DNA of 64,000 nt, from NCBI RefSeq assembly GCF_013410065.1, contig NZ_JACCCW010000001.1, positions 1,359,187 to 1,423,186 on the forward strand, read 5' to 3'. The stretch's first letter is position 1. Each line of letters begins with the position of its first letter. The DNA comes from Granulicella arctica (GTDB lineage Bacteria; Acidobacteriota; Terriglobia; Terriglobales; Acidobacteriaceae). Of the stretch, positions 44,129 to 53,591 are shown piece after piece. The translations under genes were made by a program, and so were the position numbers. The notes below the pieces were generated by a model that did not search any database, had not been told where the DNA came from, and saw nothing but the letters and a program-made list of their open reading frames with translations.

Positions 44129-45902
44129 TCGAGTGCGGATGTCTTCGAAAGATGCGGGACCGGCTGTGCTCTCGTTGCAGGTTCAAGCCGCAATGGGAGC
44201 CCCCAGGCAGAGAGGAGGTCCCTTCGAGGTTCTGGTGCGCCACTTTCTCGACCGGCTGTTGAGCAGCGAATCGCTTGGGAGCGGCGAGGAAGCGACAACG
44301 CGCGCCACGCAGATGGCATATGCCGTCGCTCTGCCGGGTCTTCTGGTCGCTTTGTTTCTGTCTCCGCTGTATCACGCGCCGTCACCGCGTCTCTTCTGGT
44401 CGCAGGCGAGCGACCACTTCTTCTATGTGATGTATGGGTTCGTCGTCATGGGGCTGGTGACGGTGCTGCAATGGGACCTCCTGTTCCCGGATCTTCTCGA
44501 TGTATATGTCCTCGCGAGTATGCCAATCACAGCGAAAAGACTTCTGCTCGCACGGATCATGTCGTTGACGATCTTTCTAGGAACCATCCTTGTAGGGACA
44601 AACATTCTTGGCGTAATCTTCCTGCCATCCATAGCGGACCTTCACGGCATATGGTGGAGACACATCGCTTCGCATGCTGTGGCAGTGGGGATAGGTGGAC
44701 TCTTCGCGTCGACCTCTCTCATCGCATTGCAAGGGATGTTTATCTGTTTTCTCGGACAACGTGTGGCCCGCAAAGTATCACCACTGGTCCAGGTGCTCTG
44801 CATTGTGGTGCTCCTGACGATCCTGTTCCTGTTTCCTGTCCTCTCGCATTTTCTCAAGCCATTGCTGGAGTCAAACAGCACCGCCGTACGCTGGTTTCCG
44901 CCGTTCTGGTTCCTTGGCATCTACGAGCGTCTACTTTGGGGAGATGTAGCACCTCCGATCTTTTATGGGCTTGCGCATACCGGTCTCTCGCTGACAGCGG
45001 TGACAACTGGATTGGCTCTGGTTGCGTATCCGCTGGCGTATGCGCGCAGAGTAAAGCAGGTGGTCGAAGGAACGGGGATGCGCTCGGAAGGCTCATGGGG
45101 ACGCCCTTTCCATACTTTGCTGCACGCAACGTTTCTCCGTAATCCGCGACGCCGCGCAATCTATCATCTGGTTGGACAGACGCTGTGGCGAACGCAGCGC
45201 CTGCGCCTTTTGCTTGCTGTGTTTGCCGGCCTCGGTCTTGCGATGGCGACGGCGGAGACAGTGACACTTCACATTGGAGATACTTCCATCGGCTTTGGGC
45301 TGTCGCCGTATGGCATGCGTCTTGCCGTTCCGGTCATGGCGTTCTGGACGGTTGCCGGCCTGCGAACGGCGCTGCTTTCCCCTATCGGTCGAGCTGGAGG
45401 CTGGGCGTTGCGTGTCATCCATGGCCGCCCTAAGTTCGACCATCTTCGCGCGACAGAGATGTGGGTAGCAATCTCGACTGCGATCGTTGCGCTTGCCACG
45501 GTGGTGATACTGCATAGTGTTGCCTCAGCGGAGTTGCATGGAGGAAGGGTTGTTCTCGTTCAGGTGATGGTCGCGATTGGAGTGTCTGTTCTGCTGACGG
45601 AAGCGTTCTTTCTCCGGGTAATGGCGATTCCATTTACTGAGGAGCATCCTTATTCTGTCAACGATCTGTCATTCGTTGTCGTCATCTACTTCCTGCTCTT
45701 TCCGGTCTTCGCGCTCACGATAGTTGGTTATGAGCCATGGATGGAGGCATCTGCGGGGCACTTGCTATGTACGCTCGCTGGAACGGTGGCCGTCTGCTGG
45801 TTCCTACGATGGATGCGGACGCGCTACGTGGCCGCGGATGCGTGCAGACTGGATATGGAAGAAGAGATACTGATTCCCGGTGAGATGGGATTGCGAGGCT
45901 AG
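44121..45902 (+). CDS. ABC-2-type permease-like membrane protein
   Basis: A protein of 593 residues with about twelve hydrophobic segments, including QMAYAVALPGLLVALFLSPLY, FFYVMYGFVVMGLVTVLQW, LARIMSLTIFLGTILVGTNIL and VSVLLTEAFFLRVMAIPF. It is larger than typical ABC-2 permeases and has no clear Pfam motif that I can name. Its dependence on the ATPase is inferred from the eight-base gene overlap. The segment LPDLLDVYVLASMPITAKRLLLARI resembles the amphipathic coupling region of ABC-2 proteins. The transported substrate is unknown; short-peptide or lipid export is common in such PadR-controlled pairs. Confidence 0.75.
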   Translation: MFSRVRMSSKDAGPAVLSLQVQAAMGAPRQRGGPFEVLVRHFLDRLLSSESLGSGEEATTRATQMAYAVALPGLLVALFLSPLYHAPSPRLFWSQASDHFFYVMYGFVVMGLVTVLQWDLLFPDLLDVYVLASMPITAKRLLLARIMSLTIFLGTILVGTNILGVIFLPSIADLHGIWWRHIASHAVAVGIGGLFASTSLIALQGMFICFLGQRVARKVSPLVQVLCIVVLLTILFLFPVLSHFLKPLLESNSTAVRWFPPFWFLGIYERLLWGDVAPPIFYGLAHTGLSLTAVTTGLALVAYPLAYARRVKQVVEGTGMRSEGSWGRPFHTLLHATFLRNPRRRAIYHLVGQTLWRTQRLRLLLAVFAGLGLAMATAETVTLHIGDTSIGFGLSPYGMRLAVPVMAFWTVAGLRTALLSPIGRAGGWALRVIHGRPKFDHLRATEMWVAISTAIVALATVVILHSVASAELHGGRVVLVQVMVAIGVSVLLTEAFFLRVMAIPFTEEHPYSVNDLSFVVVIYFLLFPVFALTIVGYEPWMEASAGHLLCTLAGTVAVCWFLRWMRTRYVAADACRLDMEEEILIPGEMGLRG

Positions 45903-46013
45903 TGGATCCTTTGTTCGTCATACGTTGGCAAAAAATATCCATAGCGTCTCAAGAGAAAGAGTCTGTATGCAAAGAACGCCGCTATGCGTAGCGTATAACT
46001 TTTACAGGATTTT

Positions 46014-46324
46014 ATGCCGAGCCGCGACCTCCTAATCCGTAATGCGAGAGTGCTCGATGGCAGTGGCAGCGCAGCAATGGACGTCGCCATTCGGCAAGAC
46101 CGCATCTGCGAGATTGGACCCTCCCCCAAGTACAGCGCGAATGTGGCCGTCGATGCACAAGGACATGTGCTGGCGTCAGGATGTATCGATGTTCACACGC
46201 ATGACGATACAAGCGTCATCAGATCTCCCGCGATGCTGCCGAAGCGCTCGCAGGGCGCTTTCTGCCTCGCCGCAAAAAGCAATCAAGTTGCAACGACTCT
46301 CAACTTCTAAGGAGCACAGGATGA
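46014..46324 (+). pseudogene. N-acyl-D-amino-acid deacylase (D-aminoacylase) remnant
   Basis: The first 80 codons encode a normal amidohydrolase N-terminus: SRDLLIRNARVLDGSGSAAMDVAIRQDRICEIG, then HVLASGCIDVHTHDDTSVIRSPAMLPK. This includes the first metal-binding HxH in DVHTHDD. After RSQG the family pattern stops and the frame ends at 46310, where about 400 more residues with the rest of the active site are expected. Another frame in the same DNA reads GRFLPRRKK and ends in a TGA overlapping the RidA start as ATGA. That would suit the lost C-terminus of the deacylase. The simplest reading is an internal deletion of more than 1 kb. The protein cannot be active. The intact neighbours RidA and GntP usually accompany this enzyme. 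Confidence 0.7.
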
Positions 46325-46713
46325 GTATCAAACGATATGGCATGGAAGGTGGCAAAGGCACAGGAGGCCAGCATCTTCCGTTTTCACGGGCAGTCGAAGC
46401 CGACGGCTGGCTCTACGTATCGGGTCAGGTGCCGATGGTCTCTGGCGAAGTAGTGTCAGGGAATATCGTCACCCAGTCTCGGCAGGCTATCCAGAATCTT
46501 CTGAGCATTCTGGAAGAAGCAGGCTACGGGCCCGAACATGTCGTGCGTTGTGGTGTCTGGCTGGAAGACGCTCGAGACTTTACCTCCTTCAATACTGTCT
46601 TCAAAGAGTACTTCGGCGCGCATCCGCCCGCTCGTGCCTGCGTCGTCTGTAGCATGGTCGTCGATTGCAAAGTTGAGATCGACTGCGTCGCTTACAAAGC
46701 TCCTCTAGTCTGA
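46321..46713 (+). CDS. RidA-family enamine/imine deaminase
   Basis: The 130-residue protein matches the RidA (YjgF/YER057c) family: FSRAVEADGWLYVSGQVPM near the start, then NLLSILEEAGYGPEHVVRCGVWLEDARDFTSFNTVF. The closing ARACVVCSMVVDCKVEIDCVAY has the conserved Arg of the active-site groove. RidA proteins hydrolyse reactive enamine or imine intermediates in amino-acid breakdown. AAGGAG six bases before the ATG at 46321 sets the start; the upstream-extended frame is a shadow of the deacylase remnant. In related genomes this subtype often sits beside D-aminoacylase and GntP genes, as here, which suggests a D-amino-acid pathway. Confidence 0.92.
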   Translation: MSIKRYGMEGGKGTGGQHLPFSRAVEADGWLYVSGQVPMVSGEVVSGNIVTQSRQAIQNLLSILEEAGYGPEHVVRCGVWLEDARDFTSFNTVFKEYFGAHPPARACVVCSMVVDCKVEIDCVAYKAPLV

Positions 46714-46754
46714 TATAACCACCTTCTCGGAGCATAAGTAGGAATCATGCCACT

Positions 46755-48104
46755 ATGATCGACCATCACAGCATCTTCCTGCTTGTCGCAGCATTCAGTG
46801 CCGTGATTGCGCTCATCTTCCTGATCGCGGTCTGCAAGCTGAACCCGTTCATCACGCTGTTCCTCACATCTCTGGGACTGGGCATCGTTGCTGGTATGCC
46901 ATCTTCAGCCCTGGTGAAATCGTTCGAGCTAGGTGTCGGCAACACGCTCGGACACATTGCTGTCGTAGTGGGATTAGGCACCATGCTCGGTAAGATGATG
47001 GCCGAATCAGGCGGCGCTGATCGGATCGCTTACACGCTCATCCGAGTCTTCGGCGAAAAGCATATCCATTGGGCCATGGTTGTCATCGGGCTCATCGTTG
47101 GTCTGCCTGCCTTCTTCGAGGTCGGCTTTGTCCTGCTTATCCCCATCGCGTTTACAGTCGCTCGGCGCACTAACACCTCGCTCGTTCTGGTCGGGCTCCC
47201 CATGTTGGCCGGTCTATCGGTCGTGCACGGCCTCGTTCCACCGCATCCCGCCGCCCTCATGGCGGTCACCATCTACAAGGCGAATGTTGGACTCACAATC
47301 CTTTATGCGTTGTTGATCGGGCTTCCGACCGCCGCACTCGCGGGCCCAATCTATGCAAAGTTCATTGCGCCACGGATACAACTCAACCTCATCAATCCTA
47401 TGGCCGAGCAGTTCGTCGACCATGACGCAGATCGCATCCTGCCCGGCTTCGGCATCACCCTGTTTACCATTTTGCTGCCAGTTGTACTAATGCTGCTGGG
47501 TAGTCTCGCGGATGTGGTCTCCCCTCCGGCAAGCAGACTCAACGCCAGTTTGCGCATTTTAGGCAATGACGATATCGCCCTCCTGATTGGCGTGCTCTTC
47601 AGCTTTGTCACACTCGGAAGGATGCGAGGTTTTACGCGGGATACGATTCTGCGATTTACAAACGAGAGCCTTGCTCCCACCGCGACCATCACGCTTCTGG
47701 TAGGTGCAGGCGGAGGATTCGGCCACATCTTGCAGGATAGCGGCGTCTCTCAGGCGCTCATCGCTGTCGATCTTCATCGCCACGTTCCGCTGCTCGTCTT
47801 CGCCTGGACGCTTGCCGCATTGCTGCGTCTCGCAACCGGATCGGCGACCGTCGCCATGACGACCGCAGCCGGTATCGTGGCTCCAATTGCCTTACATACA
47901 ACGGGCGCTCACCCGGAGTTGTTGGCCATCGCCACCGGTGCAGGATCGTTGATCTTCTCGCACGTCAACGATGGAGGCTTCTGGCTCGTGAAAGAGTATT
48001 TTGATATGAGCGTGTTACAGACGATCAAAACCTGGTCTGTCTGCGAAACCATTATTTCGGTATCCGGCTTACTGCTGGCGCTCGGATTGTCGCATTTGAT
48101 TTAA
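46755..48104 (+). CDS. GntP-family permease
   Basis: A 449-residue inner-membrane protein with about twelve TM helices. It starts FLLVAAFSAVIALIFLIAVCKLNPFITLFL, then HIAVVVGLGTMLGKMMAESGGADRIA. The signature VHGLVPPHPAALMAV is the typical GntP motif, and the C-terminal ATGSATVAMTTAAGIVAP and FSHVNDGGFWLVKEYFDMSV are strongly conserved. GntP members import gluconate, other sugar acids or, in clusters with D-aminoacylase, D-amino-acid-derived substrates. Its start lies 41 bases after the RidA stop, so both belong to one operon. It ends 21 bases from the convergent M81 peptidase gene. The substrate is not known. Confidence 0.94.
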   Translation: MIDHHSIFLLVAAFSAVIALIFLIAVCKLNPFITLFLTSLGLGIVAGMPSSALVKSFELGVGNTLGHIAVVVGLGTMLGKMMAESGGADRIAYTLIRVFGEKHIHWAMVVIGLIVGLPAFFEVGFVLLIPIAFTVARRTNTSLVLVGLPMLAGLSVVHGLVPPHPAALMAVTIYKANVGLTILYALLIGLPTAALAGPIYAKFIAPRIQLNLINPMAEQFVDHDADRILPGFGITLFTILLPVVLMLLGSLADVVSPPASRLNASLRILGNDDIALLIGVLFSFVTLGRMRGFTRDTILRFTNESLAPTATITLLVGAGGGFGHILQDSGVSQALIAVDLHRHVPLLVFAWTLAALLRLATGSATVAMTTAAGIVAPIALHTTGAHPELLAIATGAGSLIFSHVNDGGFWLVKEYFDMSVLQTIKTWSVCETIISVSGLLLALGLSHLI

Positions 48105-48125
48105 ACCTCGTCGCTGCTATTACAA

Positions 48126-49658
48126 CTACGGTTCAGATCGAGCTGAGACAATCGCTTTCGGTGTGAACGTCAGATCAGGCACAAAAGGATAAGAAGGGCG
48201 GCGCAGTTTGTTCTTGGGAAGATGGAGAATGTCCTGATTGATAGACCCGTCGGAGAGCGCCATCAAACTCGGATTTGCCAGCGGAGCCAGCTCGGGTGAG
48301 AGGTAGCCCGATTTCACGACGATGATCTTGTATGACGATGGCTGGAGCCCGAGCCGCGTGAAGTCAACAATGTCATGGTATGGCCTACGGCTGCTGCAAA
48401 GAACAAGCGTAATGCCTTCGATCTGAACGACTGCCTCACGTTCCTGCGGTTTCGTTGACGGCAACAAAAAGACGACCTTGGCGCTTACCTTGACCGGCTT
48501 GCTACCAAGCGGATCGAGCGTCGCTCCGATGGAAAGCGGCAACGTAGCACCAACTCCCGCTGCATAACATTTATCCGTAGCTGGCCGATCCGTAATGCCT
48601 GCAAAGACGGTGTTCTGCACCTTGTAACGCAGTAGCTCCTCGAGCACCTCCGCGCGATCGCTCGTGCCACCACCCGTAGGATTATCCCCTGAATCGGCAA
48701 GGATGGCAGGCTGCGTCTTCGCCTTCATGGCTCGCTCAATGCACTCATCGATCGTGCCCGTCACTGTGCCAAACTGAAATTCCTTGCGAGCGTCCCAGTA
48801 TTGCTGCGCCAGGGAGACGGCGATCTTCTCCTCTGTGGCGACAGCGGTGCCGGTAACGACAGCGCATGCGGTCGCGCGCGGCTCATCGGCCCAGACATAC
48901 CCCACAAGCATCGAGACATCAAGAATCCCGGGTTCTTCGTTCAGCTTAGGAAGCTGAGCCCAAAGCCGCTTTCCTGGCTCCCACGTGGTGCTGCTGCGCT
49001 CTCCGGGCATCAACACCGGAATCGGAGCCCAGACAAGCGTGGGCCGAATATGCTGCTCCAGACAATGCAGCAACATCACACAAGCGCGTTGCATTGTCTC
49101 TTCACGGTCGATGTGCGGTGCAGTGCGGAACGCGGAGAACATGTCGATATTGTCGATGACACGCTGGCTGACATTGCCATGCAAATCGTAGCTGGCAGAG
49201 AGGAGACAATCTGGCCCGACGACCCTGCGCGCCGATTCCATCCAGTCACCCTCGGCATCCTGCATTCCATCGACGAACATCGCCCCATGCATCGGAAGAA
49301 AAAGCCCATCCAGGGGAAGCAGCGCCCGAAGCTGTTTGAGAAATTCCGCCTTGATCGTGTCATACGTAGCCCGGTCGACCGGACCGCCGGGCGTGGCCGC
49401 AGCGACAACGGTAGGCATAAACGTGACCGGATATTTCTTAAGAAAGGCAAAGCGATCCGAGTTGGTGAGAGCGTCTCCCGATAGCACGCTGAAGTCCTGC
49501 ATCCGTGCGCGGATACGGCTGTACGTGCTCGACTCGATGCCGATACCACCGAAGGCGATGCGCGGCCCCTTGCCCTCTGTCATGGCGAAGATGGATTGTG
49601 GGATGGCGCTCGCAAGCGTTGCGGCCGTTGCCGTCTTCAGAAAAAAACGTCGTTTCAC
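48126..49658 (-). CDS. M81-family metallopeptidase (MlrC-like), Tat-exported
   Basis: About 510 residues. The start is GTG at 49658, with GGAG shortly upstream; the open frame further up crosses a terminator. The N-terminus VKRRFFLKTATAATLASAIPQSIFA is a Tat-type signal (RRFFLK). The M81 family motifs are clear: GGIGIESSTYS, LPMHGAMFVDGMQDAEGDWM, YDLHGNVSQRVID and the metal-binding DSGDNPTGGGTSDRAEVLEEL. MlrC hydrolyses linear peptide products during microcystin breakdown; here the substrate is unknown. The neighbouring receptor, RidA and GntP suggest catabolism of a peptide or acyl-D-amino acid. It shares an operon strand with the receptor gene but is separated from it by a terminator. Confidence 0.9.
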   Translation of the reverse strand: MKRRFFLKTATAATLASAIPQSIFAMTEGKGPRIAFGGIGIESSTYSRIRARMQDFSVLSGDALTNSDRFAFLKKYPVTFMPTVVAAATPGGPVDRATYDTIKAEFLKQLRALLPLDGLFLPMHGAMFVDGMQDAEGDWMESARRVVGPDCLLSASYDLHGNVSQRVIDNIDMFSAFRTAPHIDREETMQRACVMLLHCLEQHIRPTLVWAPIPVLMPGERSSTTWEPGKRLWAQLPKLNEEPGILDVSMLVGYVWADEPRATACAVVTGTAVATEEKIAVSLAQQYWDARKEFQFGTVTGTIDECIERAMKAKTQPAILADSGDNPTGGGTSDRAEVLEELLRYKVQNTVFAGITDRPATDKCYAAGVGATLPLSIGATLDPLGSKPVKVSAKVVFLLPSTKPQEREAVVQIEGITLVLCSSRRPYHDIVDFTRLGLQPSSYKIIVVKSGYLSPELAPLANPSLMALSDGSINQDILHLPKNKLRRPSYPFVPDLTFTPKAIVSARSEP

Positions 49659-49690
49659 TGGAGCTTCTCCTCGAAGTATAAAACAAAAAT

Positions 49691-49717
49691 TGCAGGTCCC
49701 CGATGCGAGGACCTGCA
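49691..49717 (-). terminator. Intrinsic terminator between the second TonB receptor and the M81 gene
   Basis: TGCAGGTCC and GGACCTGCA are perfect 9-bp arms. On the minus strand the hairpin is followed by ATTTTTGTTTT. It should end the receptor transcript, with partial readthrough into the M81 gene possible. Confidence 0.9.
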
Positions 49718-49734
49718 TTTGTGAGAGCGTCAAG

Positions 49735-52700
49735 CTAGAACTTCAGACGCAGAGCGAATTGAAGGATACGCGGATTATAGGCATTTGCCGTGCTGGAGAT
49801 CGTTCCGAAGGAGGAACTCCCAAGAGATGCGGTCGGAAAGGCAAACTGCGCCGTATTCATGACGTTGAAAGCTTCAGTACGGAACTCAAGATTGAACCGC
49901 TCCGTAAGACGGAAGCCTTTGAATAGCGAGAGATCGACGCGCTGCAATCCAGGGCCAGAGAGCTTGTTGCGGCCCTCGTTGCCCACCTGGCCAAGCGGCT
50001 GCCCCACGAAAGCAGCAGTATTGAACCACTTCAGTACCGAGGGGTGAGCGATCGAGGCGTTTGCAATCTGGTTAGGACGATCCGAGCCACCTGTCCCAGG
50101 ACGATTTCCAGTGCGGTTGGTGAGGTTGGTGACAGAGAACGGGAGGCCCGTGTTGAGGACAACCACTCCATTCGCCTGCCATCCCTTGGCCAGCACTCCA
50201 CGGATGCCTTTCAGGTTTTCGCCGAACGGCAGCGTGTAGTTGAAGGTGCCCGTCCCGCGATGCCTGATATCAAGATTGGCATTGCCGTACTCGAGCGTCG
50301 GGATCAACGAAGTCACAGCTCCGAAGCCATCGCCACCATCGTTGCTGATGGCTTCGCTGTCATCGAGATTGTGCGCGTAGGTGTATGCGACAGAGAGGTC
50401 AAGGCCATTGTGCAGACGACGCTTCAGCACCGCCTGGATGGCATTGTAGGAAGAGAACCCATTGCTGGTGAAGTAGGGGACTGCAGTAATGTTCGGAGAT
50501 GTCGTATGAAAAGGACGAAGGGTTCCGCCTGGCGCAAATTCGTTGAAATCAGGCACGTAATACGCAAGCCTGCGGCCAAGCTCACCGACATACGAGACGG
50601 TGGCAACATTCCCGCTGAACTCATGCTCTACCGTGAGATTGAACTGTTCGATATACGTGGACTTGAAGTGAGGATCCACCGCTGCACTCACCGAACCAAC
50701 CGGATTGGTCGCGCTCGAAGCAAGAGGAACGGGAAGACCATCGGCGAATTTTGTGTAACCAGAGGCGCATGGAGAGGTTGAGCTGCACGGTCCGATGGAT
50801 GACGTAAACGGCTGGTTGACAAGCGCCGAGCCCGAGGTCAGATTCTCCGGAGCATAGCTCATGCCGAAGCCGCCTCGCAGAACCGTACGTGGCAACGGCG
50901 TATACGCAAACCCAACACGCGGTGCCAGATTCCAGTAGTCGGTCCGGATATTGCCAGAAGAGCTCACCCCAGGGGTTCCCGCGACAACAATCTTCCCCAG
51001 GTCCGTATCGAAGTTGGAGAGGATGTTGTTGATCTCAGTGTAGGGCGTATACAGGTCGTAGCGAAGCCCAAGATTGAGCGTCAGAGTGGGCGCTACATGC
51101 CAGTCATCCTGAATATAGGCGTGTGGTTCCCAGGTGCGATTGCGTGGCTGCTGGAGGATATCGTTCCGGCTAAGGCTGGTATAAGTGCCAGCAAGCAGAG
51201 TGGAGAAGTCCTGGATCGTCCACGATCCCGATGCAGAGTCAGTCTGGGTGACCTTGTCCTGCCGGCGAATGAAACCGCCTCCAAACTTGATGCTCTGCTT
51301 ACCATGCGTCCAGCTAAGCGCGGCCGAGTACTGAAAGGTGTTCTCAAGATAGACAATCGGCGGATGCCCGCCAAGCGTTGCGTTTCCCTGACTGATCGTA
51401 ACTGGCGATAACTCTGAGGTGCGGCTGCTGAAGTTGATGTTGGGCTGGCCAAATGCCGTGTTCGGGCTCTCGCCGAAGTTGAGCGGATTCTGCGCGTTGT
51501 TCAGGAAGGTATAACCGGCTTTCGCCTCAAGCAGCAGGTTGGGCGTGAACGAATGGATGTAGTTGAGCTGCGCCTGATGGGCAAGGCTCTTCGCAGGACC
51601 TGCATAGCTGCTCAGGTTTCCACCGGGCGAGATCGACAAACCGGCCGCGCTCACAACCGGAAATAGACCACCAATCTGGGTATCAACCTTGTTGAAGGTA
51701 TAGCGGACATAAAAGAAATCCGTATTGCTGAAACGATGATCGACGCGGGCATCGGCGGTGTCGCTAAACTGCGAATTCGATGGAGCAGCCGTGTAGTTAT
51801 TGGTAAGCCCGTTGCTGGTAGGAAGAGGAAACAGATTGAAGTATTGCAGCCCCGCACTATCAATCGACGTAACGGTAGCATTGGTCATGGCTGGGTTGTC
51901 GGTAAAGTTACCAGGGTTCTGGCGCTCAAAGAGCGTAGGCACAGTGGTCAGCAAAGGATTCAAGCGACGAACGAGACGCAAGCCCTCGTAGTCGCCGAAG
52001 AAGAACGTTCGGTCCTTGATAATCGGGCCGCCAAGGCTGCCGCCAAACTGATTCTGCCGCCAGTCAGGCTTCGGAATAGCCTTGCCAAACTTGTACGGAT
52101 TCGCGTTGAGAACGTCGTTGCGGAAGAACTCATAGGCCGTACCGTGCAGTGAGTTTGTACCCGACTTCGTAATGACATTGATGATGGCGCCAGCCGACCT
52201 GCCAACCTCTGCCGTAAAGGTGTTCGTCTGAATGCTGACTTCCTGAATCGCATCGACCGATGGGCGGGCACCGATGGAGCCGATGACACGCTCATTGTTA
52301 TCCATACCGTCAATCAACTGATTGTTGATAACGTCGGATTGCCCGTTCACCGAGACCGAAGAGGTCAAACGCCGATCATCCGGCCGATTCCCGCTCGCAA
52401 GACCATTGTTCAAACCCTCCGTTGCGCCCGGAGTCACCTGCACCAGGTTATAAAAATTGCGCCCATTGAGAGGGAGTTCCTGGGTCGCCTTCTCTGTGAC
52501 GATAGTGTTCAAGACAGATGTGTCCGAGTGCAGCGCGGGAGCCTGGGCTTGCACATCGACAACCTGATCTTCGGAACCAATATCCAAATGGGCGTCTTCA
52601 CGAGCACGATCACCGGCAGAGAGATTGAACGACCCGATGGTCGTAGTTTTGAAACCCTTGCCCGATATGGTGAGCGAGTAATGATTAGGCTTCAACAGCG

Positions 52701-52959
52701 TGAAGGTGTACTCTCCAGCATCGTTTGAAGTGGTCGTTCGCTTCTCCTGTGTGTCGATATCTGTGAGTTGTACCGTGGCGCCGGGAACAACGGCGCCCGT
52801 GGCGTCCGTAGCGGTTCCGACAACGTCTGCTGTAGTGCTCTGCGCGTGCAAAGGAATATTCGTAAGCGTCAAAGAGCTAAGCATCAGTGTTAGAGCAAAC
52901 ACGCGCAGCAGAGGAGAGGATGGTCTGATAGAAGTAAGCCTGAAAGAGATGGCGTTCAT
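49735..52959 (-). CDS. Oar-type TonB-dependent receptor, second copy
   Basis: The product has 1074 residues with a signal peptide (LLRVFALTLMLSSLTLTNIPLHAQ). The CarboxypepD_reg-like domain is STTADVVGTATDATGAVVPGATVQL. The plug shows APALHSDTSVLNTIVTEKATQELPLNGRNFYNLVQ, and VNGQSDVINNQLIDGMDNNE is the family's usual plug element. The barrel ends NPRILQFALRLKF with a C-terminal Phe. AAGGAG seven bases before the ATG at 52959 sets the start. A possible LacI-type operator (53143-53158) lies just downstream of a TATAAC box in its promoter region. Its substrate is probably related to the M81 peptidase and GntP permease encoded next to it; this is inference from position. Confidence 0.93.
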   Translation of the reverse strand: MNAISFRLTSIRPSSPLLRVFALTLMLSSLTLTNIPLHAQSTTADVVGTATDATGAVVPGATVQLTDIDTQEKRTTTSNDAGEYTFTLLKPNHYSLTISGKGFKTTTIGSFNLSAGDRAREDAHLDIGSEDQVVDVQAQAPALHSDTSVLNTIVTEKATQELPLNGRNFYNLVQVTPGATEGLNNGLASGNRPDDRRLTSSVSVNGQSDVINNQLIDGMDNNERVIGSIGARPSVDAIQEVSIQTNTFTAEVGRSAGAIINVITKSGTNSLHGTAYEFFRNDVLNANPYKFGKAIPKPDWRQNQFGGSLGGPIIKDRTFFFGDYEGLRLVRRLNPLLTTVPTLFERQNPGNFTDNPAMTNATVTSIDSAGLQYFNLFPLPTSNGLTNNYTAAPSNSQFSDTADARVDHRFSNTDFFYVRYTFNKVDTQIGGLFPVVSAAGLSISPGGNLSSYAGPAKSLAHQAQLNYIHSFTPNLLLEAKAGYTFLNNAQNPLNFGESPNTAFGQPNINFSSRTSELSPVTISQGNATLGGHPPIVYLENTFQYSAALSWTHGKQSIKFGGGFIRRQDKVTQTDSASGSWTIQDFSTLLAGTYTSLSRNDILQQPRNRTWEPHAYIQDDWHVAPTLTLNLGLRYDLYTPYTEINNILSNFDTDLGKIVVAGTPGVSSSGNIRTDYWNLAPRVGFAYTPLPRTVLRGGFGMSYAPENLTSGSALVNQPFTSSIGPCSSTSPCASGYTKFADGLPVPLASSATNPVGSVSAAVDPHFKSTYIEQFNLTVEHEFSGNVATVSYVGELGRRLAYYVPDFNEFAPGGTLRPFHTTSPNITAVPYFTSNGFSSYNAIQAVLKRRLHNGLDLSVAYTYAHNLDDSEAISNDGGDGFGAVTSLIPTLEYGNANLDIRHRGTGTFNYTLPFGENLKGIRGVLAKGWQANGVVVLNTGLPFSVTNLTNRTGNRPGTGGSDRPNQIANASIAHPSVLKWFNTAAFVGQPLGQVGNEGRNKLSGPGLQRVDLSLFKGFRLTERFNLEFRTEAFNVMNTAQFAFPTASLGSSSFGTISSTANAYNPRILQFALRLKF

Positions 52960-53591
52960 GCGGCGCTCCTTGTAAGTTCATCGATGCAGATGAATAAGTG
53001 CTGTCGCTTGCTCCGGAAGGGAAGGTAGTTCGATTCTCAGGAAGCAGGCCTTCTCTCGGATCTCGCAGACAACGTAGTAGAAGAATTTGAATATAGAATA
53101 TCGACGCTCAGAGGAAGCCTTCGACATCTCATGCATCACCATCCAACATGCATGTTGGTAAGGTGTTATAGAAGAAGATTTACTTGCGTGAGTGAAGACT
53201 ATTTCAAGAAGTGTGTGTCGTCAAGGACTATTCAGGTTTTTGAAAAATCTCAGCTTATAAATGCACAAAGAGTTCAATCGCAATGTTCACAGCAGCAACC
53301 CCATCGCAGTCATTCTTCCGGCAAGACGTAACAACGGCGCCCCCTCGATACAGTCGATACAGAACGCTCCTTGTCGATGAGTAGCAGGCGCAGTACCTGC
53401 CCACGCATTTCCGATGCGGTGGATTCCTATCACTGCAATCGCCTCTTACATGGACACCGATAGATGCCCGTCGAATGAACGCATTGGTTGAAAACAGTAG
53501 GTGTAGGAGACGCCTTCGCAGATCGTACTTAAAATCAGGAAAATCTGAACTATTCTGAATACATAAAGAGCTACAAGAACGTGGAAGAATA
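52960..53591. other. Divergent control region between the second TonB receptor and lacI
   Basis: About 630 bases without a credible gene. The clearest element is a 16-bp palindrome at 53143-53158, next to TATAAC (53165-53170, minus strand). The rest is of average composition, with AT-rich patches near 53230-53270. No other repeat or RNA was recognised. Confidence 0.5.
53143..53158. promoter_or_regulatory. Perfect 16-bp palindrome, candidate operator for the adjacent LacI regulator
   Basis: CCAACATGCATGTTGG is fully self-complementary. It lies between the TonB receptor gene and the divergent LacI-family gene, directly after a -10-like TATAAC on the minus strand, so it would cover the transcription start of the receptor operon. 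That is a standard position for repression. Confidence 0.65.

Noticed and set aside
49659..49733. N-terminal extension of the M81 peptidase gene to 49733
   Set aside because: It would be translated through an intrinsic terminator hairpin and would bury the Tat signal; the GTG at 49658 has a good ribosome site.
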